From Bryoerythrophyllum caledonicum (taxonomy: Eukaryota > Streptophyta > Bryopsida > Pottiales > Pottiaceae): a stretch of 64,000 nt of DNA. Where the stretch lies: the NCBI GenBank assembly GCA_963971425.1, contig OZ020520.1:8598553-8662552 (forward strand), written 5' to 3'. Shown here piece after piece: positions 1 through 12,350 of this stretch. A program made the translations under genes and the position numbers. A model generated the notes under the pieces. The model saw nothing but the letters and a program-made list of their open reading frames with translations, was not told the origin of the DNA and did no database searches. The first letter of the stretch is position 1. Every line of letters begins with the position of its first letter.

Positions 1-121
1 CATGACGTACGCCAACTCGTTGTACTTGCGCAGCTTGGTATGCAACACATGCTCTGGAGCTGCGTACTTCCTCTTCACGGCCGGGATCTACGTAAGCTCC
101 TTCTTGAAAAGAAAGAGGAGG
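1..121 (-). pseudogene. Fragment of a second copy of the large palindrome-bearing element (methyltransferase-like exon)
   Basis: This stretch aligns without gaps to 23497-23617 of the large element, with about 14 differences by eye over 121 bases. It corresponds to the C-terminal part of the exon that I call methyltransferase-like. It is cut by the window edge on the left. At 121/122 it stops abruptly where an unrelated sequence starting TGTGGGATTCCG begins. It therefore shows that the 19-kb element, or at least this gene, is present in more than one copy. The length is too short to judge whether the other copy was functional. Confidence 0.85.
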
Positions 122-1028
122 TGTGGGATTCCGTTTCCACATGGTGCCGGAAGTTAACCTTAAATTCCGACCAAAATAAAAAAATTAGTTAATTAGTCAT
201 GATAGTTTGTGCTGAGATAGAACCAATAGTCTTCAGGTAGGAATAAAGTCGGATAGACCTGACTGCAAACCCTAATTAAGCCAATAACTCTCAAAAGCGG
301 AGCCAGAGCAGTTACCAGAATTCTGGGTCAGTCAGTTATCCGGAATTGTCAGCCGGAACTGTCGCCGTCAACCGTCATCATGATGCCGTACTAACAACCA
401 GACTACTTAAGGCTGGGGTTTGGTAGGATACTCTTTCTTCTCACTTCGTCTTCCTGTGTCTAGATTTTCTCTCTTTCTTTCGCTCTCGCTTCCTCTCTCA
501 CTCTTACGGTTTTCCGAACCGCTTGTGTGAGCCGCAAAAATGGCTCACGGTAACGAATGGACCACGCATCATGCGTGTTAAGGTTAACAAGTAGTAGAAA
601 TGGGTTATCCCAATGGATTAGCTCATGATTTTTGATTAAGATGGCTAAATAGCCTCTTCATCCGCTAATTCTTAAAATAGGAGCCACATTGTGGCAACCA
701 AGGAATTCATGAAGGTAACCAAAAAATAATTAGAAAGAAAAAAATAAAAGAAAAAGGTTAGGAAAACAAAAACAATGGAAAGGAAGTAGAAATGGAAGTG
801 GTGGAGAAGAAATTACCTCCTACCGAGTCGGGGACCGCAAATGGCCACGATGAGGAAACCACGGAAAAAAATTAGAAGAAGAAGAATGATGGTGAGGAGA
901 GAGAAAAAAGAATGAGGCTTGAAAAGCCATAAAAAAATAAGTAAAAAGGGGTCCAAAAGAAGTGGGCAAAACCCTCACCAATCACTAAGTAAATTAGGAA
1001 TTCCTCCAAGCAAGGGAAATTCAAGCTA

Positions 1029-3620
1029 TGTGAGTGGCCAAAGTGGGCCCTCACTCTTTTTTCTTTGTTTTTTTCGAGTTTTTGATAGTATTGACCCAAT
1101 TTTAGTTAAAGTAGTAGTCAATCCATCTACTAGAGTCAAATTCCTAGAGTAATAAACTTAGTGCCATGATGTCACACTACGGTTCGTATTTTTCCTCTTC
1201 CCTACTAATATGCTTGAAAGTGTAGTGGAAGTGGAGTGGGAATGAAGAGAAAGATAAAAAAGGGAAAAAAAAGGTCCTTGGAAAATGACTAAAAATTGAG
1301 AAATGGGACAAAAATTATGGAAAAAATTGAGAGAGTGTCTCCTAGCAGGTAGAAGTAGTGGTAAAATTTCTAGAATTTTCCGAGTTGAATTACTATTTAA
1401 TTCTAGGGGTTGACTAGTTAGTCGACGGGTTGACCACTCGGAAAAAATACTTAATGAACTCCAAAAATGCTAGGAAAATTTGTGTAGACTAATTAGGGTG
1501 CTAGGAGTCCAGCTATGTGGTTAGTTTTTGAAGTTATAAGTAAATTGCAAATCATCAGTAGATAGTAGTAGATCTAGGGTAATGGTCGTTAAAAGATCAA
1601 AAGGAAAAGAAAAAAAAGGGGAAGAAAAGAAAAGAAGGTGGTTGGGTGTGCTTCCCCATGCACATGCCACATGACAATTCTTGCCACCATGGAATTAATT
1701 TTAGGGAGGCTTGTCAGGAGCAAAGCGGCGAGTTAATGCTAGTAATAAACTAAAAACATGCAAAAACGGCTGTAAGTGGCCAATCCTGCACTTCTGTGAG
1801 AGGTCATGGGCTGCCTCATTTAAACTAAGCCAGTCTTGTCGGGGAAGAAAAACGAGAGAGACCAAAAGAAAAAGAAAAAAAAAAGAAAAAAAGGAGAACC
1901 AGCCAGGCTGAGTCGCTGGCGAGAGAGCTGGGGTCACGGAATTTTCGGGGGGCCGTTTTTGGAGCGAGGAGGAGCTCCTGCGAGCAGGAGAGAGGGCTGG
2001 AGCTCTCGTTTTTTGCTTTGGGTTGGGTTTGTTTTGTTTGGTGGTTGGTGGTGTGTGCGCCCTGGGCGCGAGGGAGAGCTGGCCTCTCTGTTTTTTTTTT
2101 TTCTTTCTTGGAAGAGCTCTGTGGGGAGAGGCGCGCTCTGAGCGCGTGAAGGAGGTCTCGTGTTCGGGGAGCTGGAGGAGGAGCTCCGGCGCGAGAGAAG
2201 AGCTGGAGTCTTCTGTTTTTGTGTGTGTGCGCGGGGATCGGAGCTGGGGCTTGCACGAGCTGGGCTCTGTTCCGGAAGGCTGCTCGGCGAGGGGCGCACC
2301 TGTGCGCGCAAGGGTCCGTGATTGTGATCACGAGGTCTGGCTCTGAGCACGGGAGAGAGAGCCGTGTTTTCTTTTTTTTTGTGGTTTTGAGAGAGCGCGC
2401 TGGAGTGCTCCTGCGGTGGGAGCTTCGGTGTGGAGGCGCTGTTGAAGGTCGGCGTTGGTGATCGTGGAGCCGTGTGTGCGCGCGGTGGTGTGAAGGTGCC
2501 GCGAGCTGAGAAGACTCGAGCTGGAGGATCCAGGCGAGAAGAGGCTGCGGCGCTCGGACCAGGGAGTATTTCCTGGGTGAAGCTACCTTCCCTAATTCCT
2601 ACCTGCATGCGGTCGTTGCGGTTTCCTTCTTGTGTTGATTGAATTTGTGGGATCTCTAAACTTGTGCGGAAGCGCTGGAGGATTTTTTTTGACATTAGGG
2701 TTCCAAAACTTGGTGATGATTGCTCGCTGGCCGATGCAAGAATGCTGATGCTTGTAAGTTGGTGCTTGCTGGAATCGTTGAGAATTTGGTGAATGGTGTT
2801 CCCAATTGAATGATGTGTGAGCTCATGAGGAAGCTGTGAATACTTGTTGTGGTTGTTGGGTCGCCGCTGTCCGTCTGTATGTGGCAGTCCTCAAGGTCTG
2901 GTTGGACATTCTGAGGAGTCCATCGTCAAGAGCACGAAAAACTAATAAGATTAGAAGTTGAAAACGCTCAATTCGGAGTTAATCCTAGGAAGTTAAGATG
3001 TTTTAAAAAAAAAAAAACAAAACCTGGGACTCACAGGGACTGTCTGCTGCGACTGCTGGTGGAGGCCGGTATCAATCTCAAATTAGGTATTTAGTGTTTT
3101 AACCAAGTTGGAATTGAGCTGGTGATCATTTTAAGAGGAAATTTTTTTGGTATTCGGAGTCCCGAATCAATAGATAAAGGCTGCCGAAGTTGCTGCTCCA
3201 ACCAGGGTCTGGATCAGGCCTGATCAGCTGACCTAAACTAAAAAAAAAATAAAAAAATAATAATAATAATAATAAAACAACAAAAAATTAAAATAAATAA
3301 ATAAATAAAGAATAAGTAATAATAATCATAATAACTAATAGCCATAATAATTAGATAACAATTAATTAATTAACTATTCATACCTATCTAATTTATCCAG
3401 AGTTAAGCCTTTAAATACCAAGGAGGGTTAATCGAGTTCACTTAACTGGATTAAGATAATAGTACTATTGATTTCTAAATATATAAATGGATATGCCAAG
3501 ATCCAAATCCAGTAGAAATTAGGGTTTACAGTTAAGCATAAGGAATGGTAAGTGGTGTAACAATAGGACCTCGTAGGTTTAAAAATGGATTCTCTTAGGG
3601 GGTTTATTTTTGGGCTTACA
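1029..3620 (+). mobile_element. Family C solo LTR (TSD AGCTA)
   Basis: The unit begins TGTGAGTGGCC and ends GGGCTTACA. It is flanked by AGCTA at 1024-1028 and 3621-3625, which is a perfect 5-bp duplication. It is 2.59 kb long and sits inside family D copy a. An inverted copy lies at 39158-41852 with its own TSD. The interior has a GC-rich block (about 1900-2560), a GCGGAAGCGCTG motif near 2667 and an AT-rich tail. No internal protein domain or second LTR is present, so a solo LTR left by recombination is the simplest reading. The many overlapping ORFs here have no recognisable similarity. Confidence 0.9.
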
Positions 3621-4039
3621 AGCTAGGTGGAGTATTAGATTTTTTCATCCTTGAATTAGCTAAAATAGCTCACTTATTGGTGATCATACGCACACCATGT
3701 GGCTTAACGTAGAATATGAGATTTAAGTATTCCTTGGTTAGTGGGACACCCACTTTTGTTAATGCAAGGGTGGCACGGAATTAAGTAGTCACAGGTTAAT
3801 GGTTTTTTATGGAGAAAGGTCATTAATGGAGGAAGGAAAAGGGGGCAGGGAACGACCTTGGGAACGCAAGGGGAGCAAAGAGCTTGGGGGTTACCCCCTG
3901 GAGAGACTCTCATTCTTGCAAAGGGCTGTGTAGGAGAGGACTGAGAGAATGTAGGAGCGTGGATTAGAGAGGAGCCAGAAGCCCCGGCCGTTGAATAGAA
4001 TTTTGTTTAGGTAGATAGTAGTAAATTCGAGAGAGATAG

Positions 4040-5935
4040 GGTTAGACAAGAAGAGGAAGACACGATCACAGCACAAGAGGAGGAAGACACGAGCATGATC
4101 ACAACACAAGAAGAGGAAGACACGATGACTGCACAAGAGGAGGACGACAGGGTCACGACCACAACACAAGCGGAGGAAGACACGATCACGATCACAGCAC
4201 AAGAGGAGGAAGACACGATTCCAACACATGAAGGAGACGACACGGTCACGACCACAGCACAAGAGGAGGAAGACACGATCACGATCACAACACAAGAGGA
4301 GGAAGACACGATTCCAACACATGAAGGAGACGACACGGTCACGACCACAGCACAAGAGGAGGAAGACACGATCACGATTAGAGCAAAAGAGGAGGAAGGC
4401 ACGATCACAACACAAGAGGAGGAAGACACGATCACAATCACAGCACAAGAGGAGGACGACACAATCAGGATCACAGCACAAAAGGACGACGACAGGATCA
4501 CGACCACAACACAAGCGGAGGAAAACACGATCACAATCACAGCACAAGAGGAGGAAGACACAATCACAGCACAAGAGGAGGAAGACACGACCACAGCACA
4601 AGAGGAGGAAGACACGATCACAACACAAGAGGAGAACGACACGAGCACGATCACAGCACAAGAAGAGGAAGACACGATCACGATCACAGCACAAGAGGAG
4701 GAAGATACGACCACAACACAAGAGGAGGAAGATATGACCACAACACAAGAGGAGGAAGATATGACCACAACACAAGAGGAGGAAGACACGATCACAACAC
4801 AAGAGGAGGAAGACACGACCACAACACAAGAGGAAGAAGACACGACCACAACACAAGAGGAAGAAGACACCATCACAGCATAAGAGGAGGAAGACACCAT
4901 CACGATCACAACACAAGAGGAGGACGACACGATGACGATCACAGCACAAGAGGAGGACGACACGGTCACGACCACAGCACAAGTGGAGGAAGACACTATC
5001 ACGATCACAGTACAAGAGGAGGAAGACACAATCACAACACAAGAGGAGAACGACACGAGCACGATCACAGCACAAGAAGAGGAAGACACTATCACGACCA
5101 CAACACAAGAGGAGGAAGACACGATCACGATCACAGCACAAGAGGAGGAAGATACGACCACAACACAAGAGGAGGAAGATACGACCACAACACAAGAGGA
5201 GGAAGATACGACCACAACACAAGAGGAGGAAGACACGATCACAGCACAAGAGGAGGAAGACACGACCACAACACAAGAGGAGGAAGACACGACCACAACA
5301 CAAGAGGAAGAAGACACCATCACAGCATAAGAGGAGGAAGACACCATCACGATCACAACACAAGAGGAGGACGACACGATGACGATCACAGCACAAGAGG
5401 AGGACGACACGGTCACGACCACAGCACAAGTGGAGGAAGACACTATCACGATCACAGTACAAGAGGAGGAAGACACAATCACAGTACTAGAGGAGGAAGA
5501 CACGACCACAACACAAGAGGAGGAAGACACGATCATAGCACAAGAGGAGGAAGACATGATAATGATCACAACAAAAGAGGAGGACGACACGATCACGATC
5601 ACAGCACAAGAGGAGGACGACATGGTCACGACCACAACACAAGCGGAGGAAGACACGATCACGATCACAGCACAAGCGGAGGAAGACACGATCACGATCA
5701 CAGCACAAGAGGAGGAAGACACGATCACGATCAGAGCAAAAGAGGAGGAAGGCACGATCACAACACAAGAGGAGGAAGACACGATCACGATCACAGCACA
5801 AGAGGAGGACGACACAATCAGGATCACAGCACAAAATGACGACGACAGGGTCACGACCACAACACAAGCAGAGGAAAACACGATCACAATCACAACACAA
5901 GAGGAGGAAGACACGATCACAACACAGCCAAGGAC
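4040..5935. repeat. Minisatellite of ~15-30 bp GA/CA-rich units in family D copy a
   Basis: About 1.9 kb of variants of 'cacaagaggaggaagacacgat' with higher-order duplication; the block near 4620-4930 recurs near 5040-5400. Because unit lengths are multiples of three, several frames stay open for hundreds of codons on both strands. The resulting proteins are pure repeats and I do not call them genes. Different minisatellites occupy the same site in the other D copies. Confidence 0.9.
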
Positions 5936-7860
5936 GAACACGAACAAGGCAGAGGGTGAATTGAGCGGGATCACGGAGCCTTCTTGCTCTCCCAATTGAT
6001 TCATTATCCTCTTGATTGCATGTGGAGAAGGAACTCTTAATTTTCTAGTTTCAACAATTGCGTGGAAGCGCTGCCTAATTTCCAATAGAATTAGGGTTTC
6101 CTATCAACATAACAATACAACCAGTTATAATATAAAAAAATAAATTAATGCAGTTGGAGGTACATGTGTGGTATGATGTTTAAGTAGGGCTCCTTGTGTG
6201 AATGTATGTGATATGCACGTGATGTATGGTACATGGTTTTGAATAAACGTAAAAGTTGAGTCTTGCACTGCTGATTGCTGGGCTGTGAGTCCAGGGTTAA
6301 GTTGGATGGGTAATTGAATGCTGCCATTGCGTTAAGCACAAAAAACACTAAGGATACCAAAAACAAACATGAAAAACGGAGTTATAACCAAAAAGATTAT
6401 GGAAATATAAGTTCTAGAATTGGTCTTTGAGGGTTGAACTGAGTCCATAAGGCCGAGCTGAACCCATCTAAGCTTTAAAATGTTGAAAATGGAGTCCTAG
6501 AGCAAAACTTACGTGTGCTTGAAGTTCGGAATCAACTTAAGGCTAGATTCAGTCATCACATCACTAATCAGCAGCGAAGCGTCCAAAGGGACCACAATAT
6601 GGATCACCATGCTTGTATGGGGTATGTATGAAGGGTTTGAATGATGTTTGCACAAGGGGCTGTATCCCGCAGTAGGGTCTTATGTTGAAGATAAGCCACC
6701 TGTTAGGGGGCGGTTGATTTGGCTCACAGCTTGCCGTTAGGGTTTGAAACGTGGATGGTTAAAACGGACGTGCGTTCGTTAGGGAGGGTTTTTGTGAGGT
6801 TGGTGCGTGCAGGGACAACCTCGAGAGACTGTGAGGTATTAGGAAGTTTTCACGAAGTTTGTGCCGATGGCAAAGAAGAAGAGGACTGATAGAGATGGGC
6901 GCGGCCGGAGAGACGAGGAGCCGGCAGTTGCACTGCCCCTTTTATTCCGCGTTCTCCCGGACATACCAGAAGACCAAACGAACTCAGTATGCTGAAGAGT
7001 ATTCTGAGGTATATGGGTTGTGAGGGTTTGCTAGAGGTTCCGTGGGGCATCTGGGAGGAGATCTATGTTCGGGAACTTGTCGAGACACCGGACGAGAAGT
7101 ACAAGGGGTTAATGATAGCCCATCCGGAAGTTTGGGGAGTTCTGGAGTGGTCTCAGGCCTACAACTTCCGAGCCGGCCGCACCAAGGTGGTGGAACGGCG
7201 GGACGAGTTTCTGGCGGAGGAATTCGGAGGACCAGCAGACCCGAAGGATGGCTACAACCTCCAAGACCTTCAACACCTGGATGAGCAGCTCGTGCTAGGG
7301 TTTTTAAACCCTATCTTCCATCCGGAAAAGCCGAAGCGGGTGGTGGCGAAGTGGGCCTGCACTTTCCTCGGAGCACTTTGGGGGAAGATCGTCGTCGACT
7401 GGGGAACGTTGATGATCGACCTGATCAACCGGCTTGTGGCCAATTTCTAGAAGGTGAAAAAATCAGCAACACCTCTGGCCTCGTATGTGGTGCACTTTTA
7501 AGCCCATAACCAACAGTTGACCCAGACGGAATTCCGGCAGTACGATGAAGTCCTTAACTTCCAGAGGTATGGAGGGGACGAGTCGGAGGAAGAGGAGTCC
7601 GGAGGGAAGGAGACTGTGCCGGAAGCAACAACCACAGACACTCCAGAAGGCTGGAAGGCTCCCAAGAGACCTCGGGGGAAGGAGCCCGAGACGGAGAGTC
7701 CGCGCATACGCAGCTCCTCTACATCATCCGGAGAAGACGAGTCTGGACCTTCAGAAGGGACCAACCCGAAGAGGAGAAAGGTCGACAAAAGCAATTTCAA
7801 GGGTCAGCTCAAACTGATGGATGAGTTCACCCGGGATATTGGCTGGAGAGTTGGGCTCCT

Positions 7861-9703
7861 TGTAGAGCCTAAATCCTAAAACTAGCTTTTTTCAGAAAAT
7901 TAAGTGTAAAAAGGGTTGTAGATATATGGAGAATAAAATAATTAATGATTAAGTTTACATTAAGTACTTAATTAATTGAAAAGTACCTCTTCATATCTAA
8001 GATAGAAGGATTAATGGGAAAAGGGTTGAATTTGCACCCTTTGGGAAGGGTGTGCCCTTTCATATCTAGATATGAATAGATGTGAGGATTTAGTGGAATT
8101 AATCTCAATGGTTAATTATAGGCAAAACCGTTTTTCCAAGAGATGTGCCTCTTGGATTTGAGTAGAATGACTAGCTTGAATTTTTAGCATTCTTGGCCAT
8201 TATCATAGAAATTCCTTGGAGGAAGGTTGGAGTGAGCCCTAGCTTAGGTGAAAAAGCTAGTAATTGAAGAAATCTCTTATGTTGTAAGAGTATTATGTGA
8301 TGTGTGAAATTATTAGTATATAATTATTATTGAATTTGCGTGTGTAGAGTCTTGTGTGTGACTTGAATCATATGTATAATTACAATAATATTTGAACTTC
8401 ATTGAATAAACTTGATATTGTGTTTTGTGAATGCAAAGATATGCATGAGGTATTAATTGTGAATAAATTCCTATGCATAAATGCATTAATTATTTATTTA
8501 GATCTTCATTGTAAAAATTAGGATACTATCCTAATTAATTATGTGACATGAAAGTGTGTGTGTGTTGATGAATTAAAATTAATGTATTGCATATGAGTGA
8601 AATATGAATACTTAATAATGTTAAAACTTCAAGAGATAAAGTTAGGGAAGATCCTAACTATGTCAAAGTGACATTGTGAATATTAATGTAATAATTCTAA
8701 GTATATGTAAGGCATTTAGAAATTAATTTGGAGTAAGAAACTTAATGCATTAATGTGAGGAATGCATAAGTAATTAATGAAATACTTAAGTTCAGGTGTG
8801 GAAACTTAAGTATTAAGACATACGACGGGAGTCTTGTGCATGTGTAAACAACAAAACTTAAGTCTAGAGTTACAGGACTTAAGTATGAATGACAGGACTT
8901 AAGTCTGAGTGAAAGAACTTAAGTCTACAGTGGAATAGAATTTAAGTTTAAGTGATAAAACTTAAGTCTAGAGTTATAAGACTTAAGTCCAGAGTGAGAA
9001 AGAACTTAAGTATTAACGATAGGACTTAAGTGTGAGTGTTAGGACTTAAGTCTAGAGTGAGGGAAAACTTAAGTCTGAGTTACAGAACTTAAGTCATGCA
9101 AGTATAAGAGCGAAGATACTCTTTTTGCATTTAAGTGTTAAAGATTAATAGATAGATTAGACTTAAGTCCGGACTTAGAGTAGAAATATTTAGAGGCTTA
9201 ATCTAATTTGTGTGTTGTCCGAGACTAACACTTGTGATAAATACATGAGTACGTGAACCGTGGGACGTACCTGAGAAGTGGAGCGAATTGCACAAGGTAA
9301 ATTTGTGAATTCTAATGGATTTAATTAAGGAACTAACAATGAGTGCAATGGATAGTATCCATGAGCCGAAGATGGCAAAAGTCTAGGAAACTAACTAACG
9401 TGCATATTCATAGTTAAATCAAGAGCAAGGCTCTTTAGAGAAGCAAGGCTTTATCCTAGCACTTAATCCTTGGGATTAATACCTTAAGAGTGGAATGCTA
9501 AGAGTGAAGCATTTTAAGGCTTAATTCCCTAAAAACGAGTGCATAAACTTAAGTCATGTAATAGAAGATAGCTTTTGGCATACAATTAGAGGCGAACTAT
9601 TTAATAGTTGACGCTAGACCATCCCGGGAATGAATTTAGAATCTAGGGGAGATTGTGTGTGAGTCTTGGGTGTTTTGTGAGTTGACCCGTTTTAAACCTT
9701 ACA
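7861..9703. mobile_element. Family F solo LTR (TSD CTCCT)
   Basis: The unit begins TGTAGAGCC and ends CCTTACA. It is flanked by CTCCT at 7856-7860 and 9704-9708. It is 1.84 kb, AT-rich and has no ORF. Excising it with one TSD copy restores the gag-like reading frame of the host element, which confirms the borders. It carries a dense array of ACTTAAGT motifs (8783-9160). Confidence 0.88.
8783..9160. repeat. Array of about 15 ACTTAAGT palindromes
   Basis: The 8-bp self-complementary motif ACTTAAGT recurs roughly every 18-25 bp, often followed by CTAGAGTG or CTGAGTG, in the pattern 'gga/gaa-CTTAAGT-ctagagtga'. Spacing is not constant. A further copy lies near 9548. It is an imperfect tandem repeat inside the F LTR. 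Confidence 0.8.
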
Positions 9704-10671
9704 CTCCTTAAGGAGACCAACTACATCATCACCACGAGCGTGGAGCAAATGTTTCGGAGTCTAGACGTCGACGAGCTGGAGGACGCCATCAACAGGGTAG
9801 AGGAACTTTGGAACCTGGAGACGGATGAGAAGGCGTTGCATACACAAATCTCCACCATGTAGAAGGCCAGTACAGAGATGGAGAGGAAAAGAAAGCATTA
9901 CCTCACCGAAGCAGCCCTGGCAGTGACGGCCCAGAAGCTGGCTGAGGCAAAGACCCTTGCTTTCGCAGCGGCCCTAACGGAGGTCCGGGCGGTCCTGCAA
10001 TTTCCGATCGACGTGATCAACCGGAGCCGGCTCTTCACCAAACTGGTGGAGAAAAAGGAGAAGGTCACCAGGCCAACATCATCCGGTTTCTCCTAGACCA
10101 AGTAGAGAAGATGGGTCGGACGTGGGAACAAATGAAGATGTTGGTTGCCAACGTCACCGTGGAGCCTCTGGAAGACCCAACAACACCTAGGCTGGACAAC
10201 ACCCCAACACCAACACCGACGGTAGCCCCTCCGGAACCTCCGGCCAAGTCAACACTAGCTCCGGGCACCTCTGCAAATCCAGAGTCTCTCGACACTCCGT
10301 CACCTCGGACACCAACGACGGGAATCGTATTTCCCAATCCGAGTACGAGTGAGATCCTGGAGACCCTTCCGGATCTCCTGTCGCCACCAAACATGCGTCT
10401 ATTAGATCCTCCGGTAGAAGGCAAGCTTTCGGTACCCCCCAAGTCTGTGTCCCGGAGAGTGGCGTCCGGACCAAGGAGTCCGTCCGGAAGTTACAGAGAC
10501 TTGGTCGTGGAGACGAGGTCAGCTTCCGCGACGGAAACGCCAGCACCCGTGGTCCAGGAAGGATCACCGGAACAGCCCTTCCACCGCCGGACGCCAGGAC
10601 TCCGGTGGCTGCTATTCCTTCAGAGATCGGACCATCAACCCGGAAGACCGACCTTTTGCCTGCAACGTTGA

Positions 10672-11949
10672 AGAAGGCAATGGGCAAGTCGCGTGTTCCG
10701 GTGGAGATTTCCCCCTCCCACCAGAGTGGGAGAAATCGGGGCCTAGGTGCTCCGACTTAGATAGTTAGGTTTTAGATTTCCTTTGCTTATTTTTCTATGA
10801 CTTAGACTCCGGATCTGCAGCGACTAACAATGGGGCCCCAAGTGCACCCGGTTGCTGACGAAGTTGACTGACCGTTTTGGTGAGATAGAGTAGGAATTCC
10901 GGAGATGGAATTGTTCCGTGATTTGTGGATCTGAGATCCGATCTAGAACTTTTCCGGATTTCTCGGATCTTTTAGATAAGATCTAGCGGACTTTGTGTAG
11001 ATGGCTAGGAGGAAAGCTAAGTTTAGAAGGACTTAGTTAGTACTTAGTGGTGAGGTTTTGTCAAAAACCTTTCATCTTGTCTTTCTCACTTGGTAATATA
11101 TTGCACTACTTGTATCATATTGGCTCTCTTGTACATCCAGTGTGTGGTATAGACTTTGTGGGTAGCGGATCCATTCTGGTGGGAGAAGTTGTGTCAATAT
11201 CCTTTCGGAGTGTGGTGAAGGTTAGTTCGGATAGAGGAATACCGGTCAAGATCCGTGTCGGGAGTTCGCCTGGGAGAGCTGGAGGGCTATTGCAGAGGTG
11301 TGCCTGGTAGACTCCAGGGTCCAGAAGTAGCCAGGAGGGGAGGGGACGAACTGCAGAGGTGTTCCTAGTAGTCCCTAGGAAACGGAGTAATCCGTGTTAA
11401 CATGAATTCCGGACAATACCGGAGTTATCCTCCAAGATAGGAAAAAGCCCAATGCGTAGGTCTACACGGAGAACACTGACGAGATATCACCATCGTCTCC
11501 GAAGGATCACAATTCGCTCGCCGGAATGTCGTTGTAGTCCGGACTTATCTCTATGTGACCGCATCCGGAAGGCCTATCGGATGTCGTGAGAGTCTAAGTC
11601 TAGCAGCAACAATCAATTCATCTTGTTAGCAGAGTAGGAGAGTGGTGTTCGGTCACTATAAGTTCCGGATAGTGGAGGTCTAACCACTTTTAGTCACAAG
11701 GCAGTGGGAAATCCAGCCACTTACACAAAACAGGATCAGTGGACTCCGGCCACTCGTTTAAAAACTCCAGGAGCCCCTCTGAGGAGGAACAGAGACAAAT
11801 CAAACTACCCTCCTGACTTCCGAAAATTATTTTCCGGAAATCATTGTACATTATCCGGACTCCAGAAGGATCCGGATCTACCCTACTAAAACTAAAAAGA
11901 GAGCTAACCTATAAACGATTGTTGTAGTAAGTTAAGTAAGTGGGAGTAT
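10672..11949 (+). other. Non-coding 3' part of element E
   Basis: No ORF with recognisable similarity. The motif TCCGGA and close variants ('ccggaa', 'ttccgg') occur unusually often. A purine-rich stretch near 10730 (gagtgggagaaatcgggg) could be a polypurine tract but no matching LTR follows. The block ends at AGTAT (11945-11949), the likely left TSD of Gypsy-1. Confidence 0.4.
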
Positions 11950-12350
11950 TGTCATAGTACGCGTTGGCAAGTATTCACATCTTAACACAAAGATACCGTT
12001 AAGATAATTGTTCCTACAGAGAGTCACCGAGAACTATAACGGCTAACAACAAACCATGATCTGTACAATGTCAACTATACAATATATACATCAAAAGAAA
12101 GGAGAGAAAGGTTTAGATCACAAGGGGTGAGCGTTAATTACACCAACCGCCCCACCTAAGTGCTATACATGGCCCGGATCGTACATGGCCCGGATCCTAC
12201 ATGGCCCAGATCCTACATGGCCCGAATCATACATGGCCCGGATCCTACATGGCCCAGATCCTACATTGCCCGCATGCCACATGGATGTTACAACTATATA
12301 CATTATACACATCCAAGATACTTGCGTATCCAAAGAGTGTTTTATCACCA

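Larger units (their letters stand above)
526..6728 (+). mobile_element. Family D LTR-like unit, copy a (TSD GCTTG)
   Basis: The unit begins TGTGAGCC and ends GGCTCACA, an 8-bp terminal inversion. It is flanked on both sides by the direct repeat GCTTG (521-525 and 6729-6733). It contains a nested family C solo LTR (1029-3620); without that insertion it is about 3.6 kb. It carries a minisatellite and no recognisable coding region. TG...CA ends with a 5-bp TSD fit a solo LTR of a plant LTR retrotransposon. Four further copies occur at 12351, 42044, 47505-49876 (inverted) and 62609. The host sequence reads continuously across the site if the unit is removed. Confidence 0.85.
6866..10671 (+). pseudogene. 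Gag-like ORF of element E, broken by stops, frameshifts and a solo LTR
   Basis: An ATG at 6866 starts a basic N-terminus. After a frameshift near 6985 the frame continues with a conserved block (FLNPIFHPEKPKRVVAKWA, near 7300-7360). The same block occurs as HPEKPTRVTVTLANTVYGS in the minus-strand ORF at 54740-56934, so they are one family. Stops lie near 7450 and 7500; an acidic segment with an RKR-type basic run follows near 7560-7800. The F solo LTR (7861-9703) interrupts the frame, which resumes exactly after its TSD with helical, Lys/Glu-rich sequence. Further defects are a stop near 9860 and a frameshift near 10070. The C-terminus is Pro/Thr-rich. I infer a structural (gag-like) role from position and composition; no CCHC knuckle is visible. 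It is not expected to make a full protein. Confidence 0.6.
122..11949 (+). mobile_element. Decayed gag-carrying LTR-type element ('E'), interrupted by two younger insertions
   Basis: The left border is inferred from the point where homology to the large element ends and a TG-initial sequence starts. The element is split by the D unit at 526-6728 and by the F solo LTR at 7861-9703. Removing these rejoins one gag-like reading frame (6866 to about 10671). The right side ends where the Gypsy-1 3' LTR begins at 11950. I could not find its own second LTR or a pol region, so it may be non-autonomous or only half present. Bases 122-525 hold no ORF that I recognise. Confidence 0.45.

Noticed and set aside
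4007..6085. Very long open frames on both strands (up to 692 codons) across the GA/CA repeat.
   Set aside because: They are translations of a minisatellite whose unit length is a multiple of three; no non-repetitive protein sequence, start context or domain is present.
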